NCBI GenBank assembly: GCA_018335035.1
Contig: JAGXKT010000001.1
Coordinates: 62,001-126,000, forward strand
Direction of reading: 5' to 3'
DNA: 64,000 nucleotides
DNA from: Phycisphaerae bacterium
Lineage (GTDB): Bacteria > Planctomycetota > Phycisphaerae > SM23-33
Shown here: piece by piece, positions 33,802 through 42,281 of the stretch
Numbering within the stretch: the first letter of the stretch is position 1
How the letters are laid out: every line of letters starts with the position of its first letter
Translations under genes and position numbers: made by a program
The notes under the pieces: model-generated
Databases searched by the model: none
What the model saw: only the letters and a program-made list of their open reading frames with translations
Told to the model about the DNA's origin: nothing

Positions 33802-35112
33802 ATGCTTGTCCACGTGGATGCCAACAACTTCTATGCCTCCTGCGAGAAGGTATTCGATCCGACGTTGCGGGACCGGCCCGTCGTCGTGTTGTCCAACAAC
33901 GACGGCGTCGTCGTCGCGCGCTCGTCCGAGGCCAAGGCGTTGAACATCGACATGGCCCGGCCTTACTTTCAGATCGCCGACCTGCTCCGCCGCTACGACG
34001 TCCGCGTGCTCAGCAGCAACTACACGCTCTACGATGACATGAGCAACCGCCTGGCGGCTGTCTATCGCCGCTTTACCGACGCGCTGGAGATTTACTCCAT
34101 CGACGAGTGCTTCCTGTCGTTCGATCACGTTCCGCCCGACCGGCTCGACGCCGAGGCGCGCCGCCTGCGGACCACGGCCGGGCGGTGGACGGGCATCCCC
34201 GTCGGCGTCGGCGTCGCCGCGACCAAGACGCTGGCGAAGCTCGCCAACCGCCTGGCCAAGAAGGTTCCCGCCAACGACGGCGTCTGCGTGTTGGGCGACG
34301 CCGCGTCCGTTCGCGACGCCCTCGGGCGTATCGAGCTGACGGACCTGTGGGGCGTGTCTCGGGGTTTTCAGTGCCGCCTGCGGTCGTTGGGGATCGCCAC
34401 GCCGCTGGAGCTGGCCGAGGCCGATTCGCACCTCGTGCGCCGGCGCCTCGGCGTGGTCGGTCAGCGGATCGCCCTCGAGCTGCGCGGGCAGCGATGCATC
34501 CCCATGGAGGTGATCGCGCCGGACAAGCAGACCGTCTGCTGCTCGCGCTCGTTCGGGACCGAGACGCGCCGGTTCGACGACCTCCGACAGGCCGTCTGCA
34601 CCTTCGCCTCGCAGGCGATGGTCAAGCTCCGCCGCCAGGACCTCGCCGCCGGGGCGGTCACCGTGTTCGTCGACACGAACATCCACGCCCCGCCCGGCGT
34701 CAAGCAATATCACAATGCCCGAACCACGGGTCTGCCGACCGCCTCGTGCGACACGCGCGAGATTGCCGCCGCGGCCGTCCGCGCCCTGCGACGCGTCTAC
34801 CGCCCGGGCTATTCCTACAAGAAGGCCGGCGTCCTGCTGCACCGGCTGGTGAAGCGGTCGGGCGTGCAGCCGAACCTGTTCGACCGGCGCGACCACGGGC
34901 GCGCGGGGCGGCTGATGGCCACGGTGGACCGGATCAACCGCCGCTTCGGGCGCGGGGCGGTGCGGATCGCCGCGGCCGTGCCGTTCGGCATGGCGCCGTC
35001 CGGCCTGACCGCCGGGCGGACCGTTCACTGGCGCGGTCGCTGCGACCGCCGGAGCCGATGCTACACCACACGTTGGGACGAACTGCCGATCTGCTACGCG
35101 AAGTCCGCGTAG
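33802..35112 (+). CDS. umuC: Y-family translesion DNA polymerase (UmuC, DNA polymerase V catalytic subunit)
   Basis: A 436-residue error-prone polymerase. Catalytic carboxylates are in place: Asp6 (VDANNFYASCE) and Asp101-Glu102 (YSIDECFLSF), at the same numbers as in E. coli UmuC. The little-finger and C-terminal UmuC-specific region (RYTTRWDELP-like SRCYTTRWDELP near the end) is complete. It copies past lesions in the SOS response when partnered with processed UmuD. Here the only partner in sight is the UmuD-like protein lacking its dyad. Intact reading frame and normal length suggest a working gene. Confidence 0.93.
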   Translation: MLVHVDANNFYASCEKVFDPTLRDRPVVVLSNNDGVVVARSSEAKALNIDMARPYFQIADLLRRYDVRVLSSNYTLYDDMSNRLAAVYRRFTDALEIYSIDECFLSFDHVPPDRLDAEARRLRTTAGRWTGIPVGVGVAATKTLAKLANRLAKKVPANDGVCVLGDAASVRDALGRIELTDLWGVSRGFQCRLRSLGIATPLELAEADSHLVRRRLGVVGQRIALELRGQRCIPMEVIAPDKQTVCCSRSFGTETRRFDDLRQAVCTFASQAMVKLRRQDLAAGAVTVFVDTNIHAPPGVKQYHNARTTGLPTASCDTREIAAAAVRALRRVYRPGYSYKKAGVLLHRLVKRSGVQPNLFDRRDHGRAGRLMATVDRINRRFGRGAVRIAAAVPFGMAPSGLTAGRTVHWRGRCDRRSRCYTTRWDELPICYAKSA

Positions 35113-35471
35113 GCATAGGCGGGCGCCCCCCTTGAAGCTTTGGCGCCCACGCTTTCTGGCTCGCGTCACGAAAAGCATTGTGTCGCCTCCTCAGGGCTGC
35201 GGGAGCTTGGCCGGGCCCCGGACGGGGCGGGGGCTTGGTCCGTGCGTGGCCGTTGACCGCGCATCTTAATAATGTCGGCTGGGGTTGGCAATTCGCGATG
35301 GGCGCGCCTACTATTTTGCGCTCGGATGGCTTGGCGGGGCGGATGCGGGCCACGCCGGGGGGCGAATGCGGTGGGTCACACACCCCGGCGGCCGGGCGCG
35401 ACGGTACAACCGGCGTTGACGCACAAGCACGGACCCGGCGCGAAACGCGCCCCAGCACGAGGAGACGCACG
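35113..35471. other. Non-coding gap of 359 bp
   Basis: No credible gene on either strand. A plausible sigma70-type promoter lies inside (35285-35314), and the downstream 150 bp would be the leader of the DUF378 gene. The first 100 bp are simply GC-rich, without a clear umuC terminator. Confidence 0.6.
35285..35314 (+). promoter_or_regulatory. Candidate promoter of the DUF378-fasciclin pair
   Basis: TTGGCA (35285-35290), 18-nt spacer, TACTAT (35309-35314). Leader of about 150 nt to the ATG at 35472. Confidence 0.5.
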
Positions 35472-35696
35472 ATGAAAGCATTACAGATGGTCGCATTGGT
35501 GTTGCTGATCGTAGGCGGGCTCAACTGGGCGCTGGTCGGCCTGGCGGAGTTCGACCTGGTTGCGGCGATTTTCGGCGAGATGAGCGTCGTCAGCCGGATC
35601 GTCTACGTCCTGGTCGGCTTGGCGGCGGTGGTCTCGGTGATCGGACTTCTGACCCAGGCGAACCATGCGGCCGAGCCGAAGCACGCGGCCGCCTGA
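35472..35696 (+). CDS. DUF378 family small membrane protein
   Basis: A 74-residue protein made of two membrane helices (about 5-27 and 37-62) with the LNWALVG motif in the first helix typical of DUF378. Function unknown in this family. GAGGAGACGCACG precedes the ATG. The fasciclin gene starts 40 bp downstream on the same strand, so they probably share a transcript; both products act at the envelope. Confidence 0.85.
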   Translation: MKALQMVALVLLIVGGLNWALVGLAEFDLVAAIFGEMSVVSRIVYVLVGLAAVVSVIGLLTQANHAAEPKHAAA

Positions 35697-35736
35697 ACGG
35701 GCGTCACGGAAAACCTCGCGTAAGGAGAATCGGACC

Positions 35737-36258
35737 ATGAGAACCTTCCCTGTATGGTTGGCGGTCGCGGCGTTGGCTGCGGCTGGGTGCGGGCCGACGC
35801 ATCACGATTCCGCGACCAAAGGCGGCTCATCGTGCGGCGCGGCGGGCACGTCGGCGGACATTGTGGACACGGCCGTCGGCGCGGGTGAGTTCAACACGCT
35901 CGTGACCGCCGTCAAGGCGGCCGGGTTGGTCGAGACGCTCAAGTCCGACGGGCCGTTTACCGTGTTTGCCCCGACGGATGCGGCGTTCGACAAGCTCCCG
36001 GACGGCACGGTCGAGGCGCTTCTGGCCGATAAGGCCAAGCTCAAGGCGGTGCTGCTGTATCATGTGGTGCCTGGCAAGGTCACGGCCGAGGAGGTCGTCA
36101 AGCTGCACGAGGCCGAGACCGCCGGCGGGGCGCACTTGCCGATCAAGGTCTCCCACGGCACGGTGCACGTCGGTACCGCGCGCGTGACCCAGACGGACGT
36201 GATGGCTTCCAACGGCGTGATCCACGTGATCGACAGCGTGTTGATCCCGCCGAAGTAG
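35737..36258 (+). CDS. Fasciclin (FAS1) domain lipoprotein
   Basis: A 173-residue protein with a lipoprotein signal (AAAGC lipobox, Cys about 18) and one FAS1 domain (about 45-172). The H1 motif [17 protein letters not shown] and the H2 motif region [12 protein letters not shown] are clear. FAS1 domains mediate adhesion in secreted proteins of bacteria and eukaryotes. TAAGGAG precedes the ATG by 9 nt. A 7-bp GC hairpin follows the stop. Confidence 0.9.
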   Translation: MRTFPVWLAVAALAAAGCGPTHHDSATKGGSSCGAAGTSADIVDTAVGAGEFNTLVTAVKAAGLVETLKSDGPFTVFAPTDAAFDKLPDGTVEALLADKAKLKAVLLYHVVPGKVTAEEVVKLHEAETAGGAHLPIKVSHGTVHVGTARVTQTDVMASNGVIHVIDSVLIPPK

Positions 36259-36264
36259 CAGTCA

Positions 36265-36281
36265 CACCGGCCGGGCCGGTG
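36265..36281 (+). terminator. Possible terminator after the fasciclin gene
   Basis: CACCGGC-CGG-GCCGGTG stem, no T-tract. Weak evidence. Confidence 0.3.
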
Positions 36282-36383
36282 GCATAGCGTGCGGCGTTTG
36301 GGATGCCCGAGAGCCGCCGCGAACCGCCGGTCCGGCCGATTGCTACGGGGCGATGTGCATTTCGACGCCGGGCCCGGTGACCG

Positions 36384-36389
36384 TACAAT
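36384..36389 (+). promoter_or_regulatory. -10-like TACAAT before the QueG-like gene
   Basis: TACAAT 8 nt before the GTG start at 36398. A near-leaderless transcript is implied; no good -35. Confidence 0.35.
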
Positions 36390-36397
36390 GACAGGTT

Positions 36398-37345
36398 GTG
36401 AGTGCATCCCCGAGACAAGCCAGGGAACGTGCCGCGGCGATCAAACGGCTGGCACGCGAGGTGGGCTACGTCGATTGCGGCATCACCACGACGGAGCCGT
36501 TCACGCGGTTCGAGCGGGCCGTCCGGGAGCGGATGGAGCGGTTTCCCGACGCGGCCGGGTTGTACGAGAAGATGCTCCATCGTGTGGACCTGCGCGCGAA
36601 GCGGCCGTGGGTGCGGTCGGTCGTGGTGTGCGTGCGTCAGTACGGCAAATACGCGATTCCGGTGGGCCTGGACGAGCATATCGGGCGCAACTACCTGTTC
36701 GACCGACGCGCGGCGGCCTGTCCGGACCACGCGATGCCGCGGCGCATGAAGGACGGGCTGCGGGCGCTGGGGCTTCGGACGGCGGTCGGCGGCTGCCCGG
36801 ATCGCTGGGCGGCGGCGCGGGCCGGCGTGGCGCGGTTCGGGCGGAACTGCTTCGCCATCTCGCCGGTGTGCGGCTCGTGGATGAACGTGGAATGCCACTT
36901 GGTCGACGCCGAGCTGCCGCCGGACGAGCCGACATACGAGTTGGCCTGTCCGGACGGCTGCACGGCGTGTATCGACGCCTGCCCGACCGGCGCGCTGACC
37001 GAGCCGATGAGCATGCGGTTGGACCGGTGCATCGCGTACCTCACCTACGACGCGCCGGAGCCGATCGCGCCGGAATTGTGGGAGCGGATGGGCCCGTGGG
37101 TCTACGGCTGCGATGTCTGCCAGCGCGTCTGCCCGTTGAATGAGGGTAAATGGGTCCCGCGGCAACGGGCCGACTGGCTCGACGCCGTCGCCGACCAACT
37201 CACGCCACAGGCCCTGGCGGAGATGGACGAGCAGACGTACCGACGCGTCGTCCATCCGCTGTTCTGGTACATCCCGGCCGGGGACATCGAGCGGTGGCAT
37301 CGCAATGCGCGCCGGGCGTTGGCGGCGCAACAGGCCGGAGGTTGA
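36398..37345 (+). CDS. QueG-like protein with two 4Fe-4S clusters
   Basis: A 315-residue protein of the epoxyqueuosine reductase/reductive-dehalogenase-like group. Two ferredoxin-type motifs: CPDGCTACIDACPTGAL and CDVCQRVCPLN, plus DRCIAYLTYD and YGCD as in QueG. The HEAT-repeat C-terminus of long QueG proteins is absent, as in many short forms. In the conserved segment where QueG reads DSAPILER..AGLGW with a catalytic Asp, this protein has GGCPDRWAAARAGVARFG, so that Asp seems replaced by Gly. It may be a paralogue with another substrate rather than a bona fide QueG. GTG start at 36398. Confidence 0.75.
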   Translation: MSASPRQARERAAAIKRLAREVGYVDCGITTTEPFTRFERAVRERMERFPDAAGLYEKMLHRVDLRAKRPWVRSVVVCVRQYGKYAIPVGLDEHIGRNYLFDRRAAACPDHAMPRRMKDGLRALGLRTAVGGCPDRWAAARAGVARFGRNCFAISPVCGSWMNVECHLVDAELPPDEPTYELACPDGCTACIDACPTGALTEPMSMRLDRCIAYLTYDAPEPIAPELWERMGPWVYGCDVCQRVCPLNEGKWVPRQRADWLDAVADQLTPQALAEMDEQTYRRVVHPLFWYIPAGDIERWHRNARRALAAQQAGG

Positions 37346-37458
37346 GCGCCGAAGCTGCCATAGGCCATTTGGGTGTGGGCACGCGGAATTGCCTCGGACG
37401 TTACGTGGTTGCTGCGAAACCATGGCACCGCCTTGCCTGCGCCCGATTCGAGTTGGCT

Positions 37459-37746
37459 TCAGCCGGTGGGGTTCTCGATCCACGCCGCGTAGCAGCGCCC
37501 GCAGAGGTGCAGCGTCATACGTCGGTAGACCTGTTCGGCCAGGTCCGTGGCGCTGCTGTGGCGCATCTGCTCGATGAGGCGTTCGATCTCGGCGGCCGTT
37601 TCGGCCGGGTCGGCGTCCGTGGCGATCTCGGGCGGGGTTGGGTCGGCGAACGCCTCGACGCGGACGACGTACCAGTTGCCCGCGCCGGGGCGCAACACGG
37701 CGCCGCAACGGTGGCAGAGCAGTGCGTTGTCGGCCTCGTCGTTCAT
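37459..37746 (-). CDS. Small zinc-ribbon-like protein
   Basis: A 95-residue protein with two CxxC pairs (CHRCG near residue 11 and CGRCY near residue 82) that could bind one zinc. The middle is acidic (ATDADPAETAAEIERL) and probably helical. No family recognised. It starts 5 bp downstream of proA on the same strand and is likely co-transcribed. Confidence 0.65.
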   Translation of the reverse strand: MNDEADNALLCHRCGAVLRPGAGNWYVVRVEAFADPTPPEIATDADPAETAAEIERLIEQMRHSSATDLAEQVYRRMTLHLCGRCYAAWIENPTG

Positions 37747-37751
37747 AGCGG

Positions 37752-39008
37752 CTACTGCCGCGTGTGTCCGTTTCCGGTGACGATCCACTTGTAGGTGGTC
37801 AGGTCTTCGGCGCCCATCGGTCCGCGTGCGTGGAGCTTGTCGGTGCTGATGCCGATTTCCGCGCCGAGTCCGTACTCGCCGCCGTCGCTGAAGCGCGTCG
37901 AGCAGTTGACCATGACGCTGGACGAGTCGACGCCGGCGACGAACCGCTCGGCCGCGGCGATGTCCGTCGTGACGATCGCGTCGGTGTGCGTCGAGCCGTA
38001 GCGGTTGATGTGCGCCACGGCGGCGTCGAGGTCGTCGATGACTTTGACCGCCAGGACGAGGTCGAGATACTCCCGCGACCAGTCGCCGTCCTGGGCGGGC
38101 GTCATGTCGTCGAACAGCGCGCGAGATCGCTCGCAGCCGCGCAGTTCCACGCCCGCGTCGCGCAGGGCCGTGGCGATACGCGGGACGAACGCCTCGGCGA
38201 CGCCCGCGTCGACCAGCAGCGTCTCGGCCGCGTTGCACACGGCGGGGTACTGGCACTTGGCGTTGAGGCAGATTTGCTCGGCCATGTCGAGGTCCGCCGC
38301 GGCGTGGACGTAGACGTGACAGTTGCCGGAGTAATGCTTGATGACGGGGACGGTGGCGGCCTCGGCGACGGCGCGGATGAGCCCCTCGCCGCCGCGGGGG
38401 ATGATCAGGTCCACCAGCCCCTCGGCCCGGGCCAGGGCGGGGACGACGTCGTGGTCGGTGGTTTCGACGACCGTGACGGCGGCGGGGGGCAGGTCAGCGG
38501 CCTCGATGCCGGCGCGGAGCGCCTCGGCGATGGCGAGGTTCGAGTGCAACGCCTCCTTGCCGCCGCGGAGGATGCAGGCGTTGGCGCTTTTGAGGCACAG
38601 CCCGGCCGCGTCGGACGTGACGTTCGGGCGGGACTCGAAGATGATGCCTACCACGCCCAGCGGCACACGGCGTTTCTCGATCCGAAGCCCATTCGGGCGG
38701 TTGTATGCCGCGATCGCCTTGCCGACCGGGTCGACCTGGTCGGCGATCTGCTCCAACGCGGCGGCCATCTTCTCGATCTTCGCCTCGCTGAGCGTCAGGC
38801 GCTTGATCATCGCGTCGGACAGGCCGAACGCCTCACTTTGGGCGAGGTCCTTGGCGTTGGCGGCCTGGATGTCAGCGGCGCGGTCGCGCAGGGCCTGGGC
38901 GCACGCGCGGCAGGCGGCGTCACGCCGCTCGCCACGGGTTACGGCGAGCGTGGCGGCGGCGTCGCGGGCGGCCGTGGCGATCTCGTGGACGTAGCGCGTG
39001 GGGTCCAT
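37752..39008 (-). CDS. proA: Glutamate-5-semialdehyde dehydrogenase
   Basis: A 418-residue aldehyde-dehydrogenase-fold enzyme that reduces glutamate 5-phosphate to the semialdehyde in proline synthesis. The catalytic cysteine lies in CQYPAVCNAAETLLVD; the RRVPLGVVGIIFESRPNVT segment is characteristic. Length is standard. The start ATG at 39008 follows GGGAGACGACC; the frame is open upstream but not supported. The usual partner proB is not in the window. Confidence 0.95.
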   Translation of the reverse strand: MDPTRYVHEIATAARDAAATLAVTRGERRDAACRACAQALRDRAADIQAANAKDLAQSEAFGLSDAMIKRLTLSEAKIEKMAAALEQIADQVDPVGKAIAAYNRPNGLRIEKRRVPLGVVGIIFESRPNVTSDAAGLCLKSANACILRGGKEALHSNLAIAEALRAGIEAADLPPAAVTVVETTDHDVVPALARAEGLVDLIIPRGGEGLIRAVAEAATVPVIKHYSGNCHVYVHAAADLDMAEQICLNAKCQYPAVCNAAETLLVDAGVAEAFVPRIATALRDAGVELRGCERSRALFDDMTPAQDGDWSREYLDLVLAVKVIDDLDAAVAHINRYGSTHTDAIVTTDIAAAERFVAGVDSSSVMVNCSTRFSDGGEYGLGAEIGISTDKLHARGPMGAEDLTTYKWIVTGNGHTRQ

Positions 39009-39097
39009 GGTCGTCTCCCTGTCTGTACGGCGTGCATCGGGAACTCTGAGCGTATCCGCCCGCGGACCGTCAGGCAAGCGGCAGACATGTGGCGGCG

Positions 39098-40258
39098 CTA
39101 CTGGGGCGCGCCGCGTGTCCGGACCTCGAACTCCACTTGGGGCGGGGCTTCCACCTCGCGGTAGGTGCCGGTGTCCTCGTCCTTTTCGACCAGGCGAAGG
39201 TCCAGCCCCGGCGGGAAGCGGATGGTAACGTCCTTGCCCCAGGATACGCCCTTTACGGCTTCCTCGATGTCGGCTTTGCGGTCCAGCGCGACATAGGCGT
39301 GGACCTCGTCGCGAACTGCGGAGAGTTCGTCGATATCGTCGGCGGGGCCTTGGACCGTGATCGTCAGATTCTCCCACGGGGATCGCTTGTCTGTGGGCGT
39401 AAAGACAAAATCCTGCCACAGGGCCTTCTCTCCTCGTCCCGCCCAGGCGGGCGGGGTGAGGAGTTGGACGTTCACGGTCAGCGTCAGCACCTTGCGCGCC
39501 GGTCCCGGGCGACTTCCGACGGTGACGGTGAACGGCACCGTTGTCCGTTCAAGCACATCGACGGCCGCTATAGTTCCGTCGATGATTGCTTTGTCGCTGA
39601 CTTCCTTGCCGGGCTCGTAGCCGCTCAAGTCGATGGGGCGCGTGACGAATGCCGGCGCGTTGCCCGTCTTACGCTTCAGTCGCTGCCACTTCGTGTCACT
39701 CAGCGTGACGGAAAGTTCGATCTCCGGGTCGGCTTCCGCCGCGCCGCCAACGAAGCGGAAGTCGACAGGGATGCTCTCCCGCACGACGGGCTCGAGCGGG
39801 ACGTCGGCGATGCGTTGTGGACGGACAGACAGCACGGTCACGCCGAGTTTGTCCAGGTCGATGAGGTCGCCGAGAATTTCTTCGGTCTCGATGTCCTGCG
39901 GTTGCGGCTCGCGTCCACGCGAGACGTCGTAGGTTACGGGCGACCCGAGGATGGCGAGCCGACGCTTGAGCGTGGCCAGCGACCGTCGGCTGCCCCGGAC
40001 GTGGCAGGTCAACGTGTACTCGCGCTGGGCGGGCGGCAGCGGGTCGCCGTCCGCGTCAATCAGCATGGCCCGGTCCGGATCGGTCGTCAGGCGCAGCGTT
40101 ATCTTGATCGACTCGCTGTCGATGAACTCCATGTCCGCGTAGACCCAGATCAGCACGGTGATCAGCGCCACCCATAGCAGATTCCGCGACGCTGACGTCC
40201 ACCATCGCCGCGAGAAGCGGGGCGGCTCGCTCTCGTTGGTGGTGTAGCGCTTGGTCAT
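39098..40258 (-). CDS. YbbR-domain protein (CdaR-like)
   Basis: A 386-residue protein with one membrane helix near the N-terminus (about 24-41; RNLLWVALITVLIWVYADME) and an extracytoplasmic region of YbbR-like beta repeats (around residues 50-140, 140-240 and 255-340). In Firmicutes the YbbR protein CdaR regulates the diadenylate cyclase CdaA. Here the gene overlaps the cyclase gene (ATGA at 40255-40258), which supports the same pairing. The protein ends with a proline/valine-rich segment rather than a further repeat. Confidence 0.8.
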   Translation of the reverse strand: MTKRYTTNESEPPRFSRRWWTSASRNLLWVALITVLIWVYADMEFIDSESIKITLRLTTDPDRAMLIDADGDPLPPAQREYTLTCHVRGSRRSLATLKRRLAILGSPVTYDVSRGREPQPQDIETEEILGDLIDLDKLGVTVLSVRPQRIADVPLEPVVRESIPVDFRFVGGAAEADPEIELSVTLSDTKWQRLKRKTGNAPAFVTRPIDLSGYEPGKEVSDKAIIDGTIAAVDVLERTTVPFTVTVGSRPGPARKVLTLTVNVQLLTPPAWAGRGEKALWQDFVFTPTDKRSPWENLTITVQGPADDIDELSAVRDEVHAYVALDRKADIEEAVKGVSWGKDVTIRFPPGLDLRLVEKDEDTGTYREVEAPPQVEFEVRTRGAPQ

Positions 40259-41139
40259 GTCCGCGTGGCCTCCTCGGCGTCTTGGCGCTGCTTTTCCCGG
40301 GCGCGACGCGACGGGGCAAGCAGGCCCAGAAGCATCTCACGTAACGCCGGGGCGGCCAACCCGAGCGACAGTTGTCCCTCGCAGGCGATGGACACACGGC
40401 CGGTTTCTTCGCTGACGACGAGCACGACGGCGTCGGTCTCTTGCGCCAGACCCAGCGCGGCGCGGTGGCGGCTGCCCAGCGAGGGGTCCACGTCCTCGCT
40501 CTCGGCGAGGGGGAACTGGCAGCCGGCCGCGGCGATTCGCCCATGGCGGATGATCGCCCCCATGTCATGCAGCGGGCTGCCCGGATAGAAGATCGTGTTC
40601 AGCAAGCTGGGGACGACGTCAGCGTCGATGTGGTGCCCGGATTCCAGCAAGGCCCCGAGGCCCACGGTCCGCTCGACGGCGATGATGGCGCCGATCTTGT
40701 TGCGCGATAGAAAACCCGCGCTTTCGACCAGGGCGTCGGTCACGGCACGGGCCTGCTCCCCCCGACCCCGAAACAAACGCGTCTGACCGAGCTGGATCAG
40801 GGCTCGTCGCAGTTCCGGCTGGAAGGCCACGACAGCCGCGACGAAGGCGAACAGGAGGAACTTGCCATAGAGAAACTCGATCCGTTCCCATCCGAGTTCC
40901 TCCTCGCCGCCGAGGTTCTTCGGCAGAAGGCGGATGACGACGTAGACCGTAACCAACAGGAAGGCCACACCCTTGACCAACCGCGCGCCGCGCGTGCCGC
41001 GCAGGAAACGCATAACCCACCCGACGACCGCGCCGATCAGGATCAGCTCGACGGCCACCACCAGCGGGTTGTAGGTGGCCACGCGGGTCAGGTATCGCGA
41101 GATTGCCTCGAGCAATTCCGTCATCGTTTCAGGCGACAC
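40255..41139 (-). CDS. cdaA: Membrane diadenylate cyclase (CdaA/DacA family) with altered DGA motif
   Basis: A 294-residue enzyme that makes cyclic di-AMP from two ATP. Three membrane helices (about 25-45, 56-72, 90-106) precede the DisA_N domain. The RHR motif is intact (GSRHRAALG, 222-230), as is SEETG (243-247). The usual DGA motif reads Asp192-Met193-Gly194 (SPLHDMGAIIRHGRI), of the same overall length as SPLHDGAVIIRxGRI, so Gly and Ala are replaced. Start is GTG at 41139; ATG 41124 is an alternative. Neighbours: ybbR (overlap) and folP, an order seen in many bacteria. Confidence 0.9.
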   Translation of the reverse strand: MSPETMTELLEAISRYLTRVATYNPLVVAVELILIGAVVGWVMRFLRGTRGARLVKGVAFLLVTVYVVIRLLPKNLGGEEELGWERIEFLYGKFLLFAFVAAVVAFQPELRRALIQLGQTRLFRGRGEQARAVTDALVESAGFLSRNKIGAIIAVERTVGLGALLESGHHIDADVVPSLLNTIFYPGSPLHDMGAIIRHGRIAAAGCQFPLAESEDVDPSLGSRHRAALGLAQETDAVVLVVSEETGRVSIACEGQLSLGLAAPALREMLLGLLAPSRRAREKQRQDAEEATRT

Positions 41140-41293
41140 CGGCTGAAAGGGGGCAAAGATCGAAAATCCCAGGCCGGTCTTGTATCGCTACGGCAACCCG
41201 ATCATGTCATGTCGCCCGCGGCGGCGTCGCACACCGGGTGGGACCTTAAGGCGCCTGGATACCTATCGTCCTGTCGGCCGCACCTGCTGTAGC

Positions 41294-42154
41294 TTAGCTC
41301 GCCGACGTCTGCGTCTGGCGGGCGGTCTCGATCGCCGCGGTGACCGTCAGCGCCTGACGCAGCGCCTTGACGTCGTGCACACGAAACAGCCGCGCCCCGC
41401 CGCGACGGGCTTCCAGACAGGCGGCGAGCGTCCCGGCAACGCGGTCGGTCGGCTGGGACTCGCCGCTCAACTCGCCGATAAAACTCTTGCGTGACGGGCC
41501 GACGAGCACCGGCGCACCGAGAGCCGCCAGTACGTCGATCCGTTTGAGCAGGGCGAGGTTGTGCTCCAAGCGCTTGCCGAAGCCAATGCCCGGATCAACG
41601 ACGATCCGGTCGAGCGGTACGCCGGCGGCTTCGGCGGCGGCCATCCGCTCGTACAGGAAGTCGCGCACCTCTACGACCACATCGTCGTAGTGCGGGTTGC
41701 GCTGCATTGTGTTTGGCTCGCCAAGCATGTGCATGAGTACCACGACGGCCTCGCGGCGGGCGGCCAGCGGCAGCAGGTCCGGATCGTCACGTCCGGCCGA
41801 GACGTCGTTGACGATCGTCGCGCCGGCGTCCAGAGCGGCCTCGGCGACGGCGGCGCGCGTGGTGTCGATGCTGACGGGCAGGCCCGTCGCGCAGACGGCC
41901 GGCAACACCTCGCGCAGGCGGGCGATCTGCTCGCCCGCCGAGATCCGCGCCGCACCGGGACGGGTGGATTCGGCGCCGACGTCGATCGCATCGGCACCGT
42001 CGTCGACGAGCCGGCGGGCGTGATGGCGAGCGCTGGCAGGATCGAGGAATTCCCCGGCGTCGGAGAAGCTGTCCGGCGTGACATTCAGCACGCCGATGAC
42101 TACGTCGCGCCGTGTGTCATGTGCGAGGATGCTTCCGTCAGCGATAGCGGCCAT
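41294..42154 (-). CDS. folP: Dihydropteroate synthase
   Basis: A 286-residue TIM-barrel enzyme that joins p-aminobenzoate to the pterin in folate synthesis (sulfonamide target). Standard motifs: GVLNVTPDSFSD, ESTRPGA, NDVSAG, MHMLGEPNTMQ, DPGIGFGK, GPSRKSF and RVHDV near the end. The start ATG at 42154 is 6 nt from a TATCTT -10 element, suggesting a leaderless mRNA. 154 bp separate it from cdaA. Confidence 0.95.
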   Translation of the reverse strand: MAAIADGSILAHDTRRDVVIGVLNVTPDSFSDAGEFLDPASARHHARRLVDDGADAIDVGAESTRPGAARISAGEQIARLREVLPAVCATGLPVSIDTTRAAVAEAALDAGATIVNDVSAGRDDPDLLPLAARREAVVVLMHMLGEPNTMQRNPHYDDVVVEVRDFLYERMAAAEAAGVPLDRIVVDPGIGFGKRLEHNLALLKRIDVLAALGAPVLVGPSRKSFIGELSGESQPTDRVAGTLAACLEARRGGARLFRVHDVKALRQALTVTAAIETARQTQTSAS

Positions 42155-42160
42155 ATCCGG

Positions 42161-42189
42161 AAGATATCGTCACCGCAGATGGCGGTCAA
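42161..42189 (-). promoter_or_regulatory. folP promoter (leaderless type)
   Basis: Minus strand: TTGACC (42189-42184), 17-nt spacer, TATCTT (42166-42161), then 6 nt to the ATG at 42154. Best-matching promoter on this strand in the window. Confidence 0.6.
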
Positions 42190-42208
42190 GCGGCGTGAGG
42201 ATGCAGGG

Positions 42209-42236
42209 TTGCGGGCGATGGCGGCAAGGGTATAAT
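42209..42236 (+). promoter_or_regulatory. Promoter of the BamD-like gene
   Basis: TTGCGG (42209-42214), 16-nt spacer, perfect TATAAT (42231-42236), then 6 nt to an ATG at 42243. It lies back to back with the folP promoter, 20 nt between the -35 elements. Confidence 0.6.
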
Positions 42237-42281
42237 GGCCGCATGACGCCGCGGGGGCGGCGAGGCCTACAGGAAGCTTCC

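Noticed and set aside
33247-35178. 643-residue open frame on the minus strand opposite the umuD-like gene and umuC
   Set aside because: It is the complement of two clearly conserved genes and has no recognisable domain or ribosome-binding site; high G+C keeps such shadow frames open.
35113-35471. Possible small RNA in the gap after umuC
   Set aside because: A promoter-like element exists, but no terminator-like structure or conserved helix was seen, and the leader of the DUF378 gene explains it.
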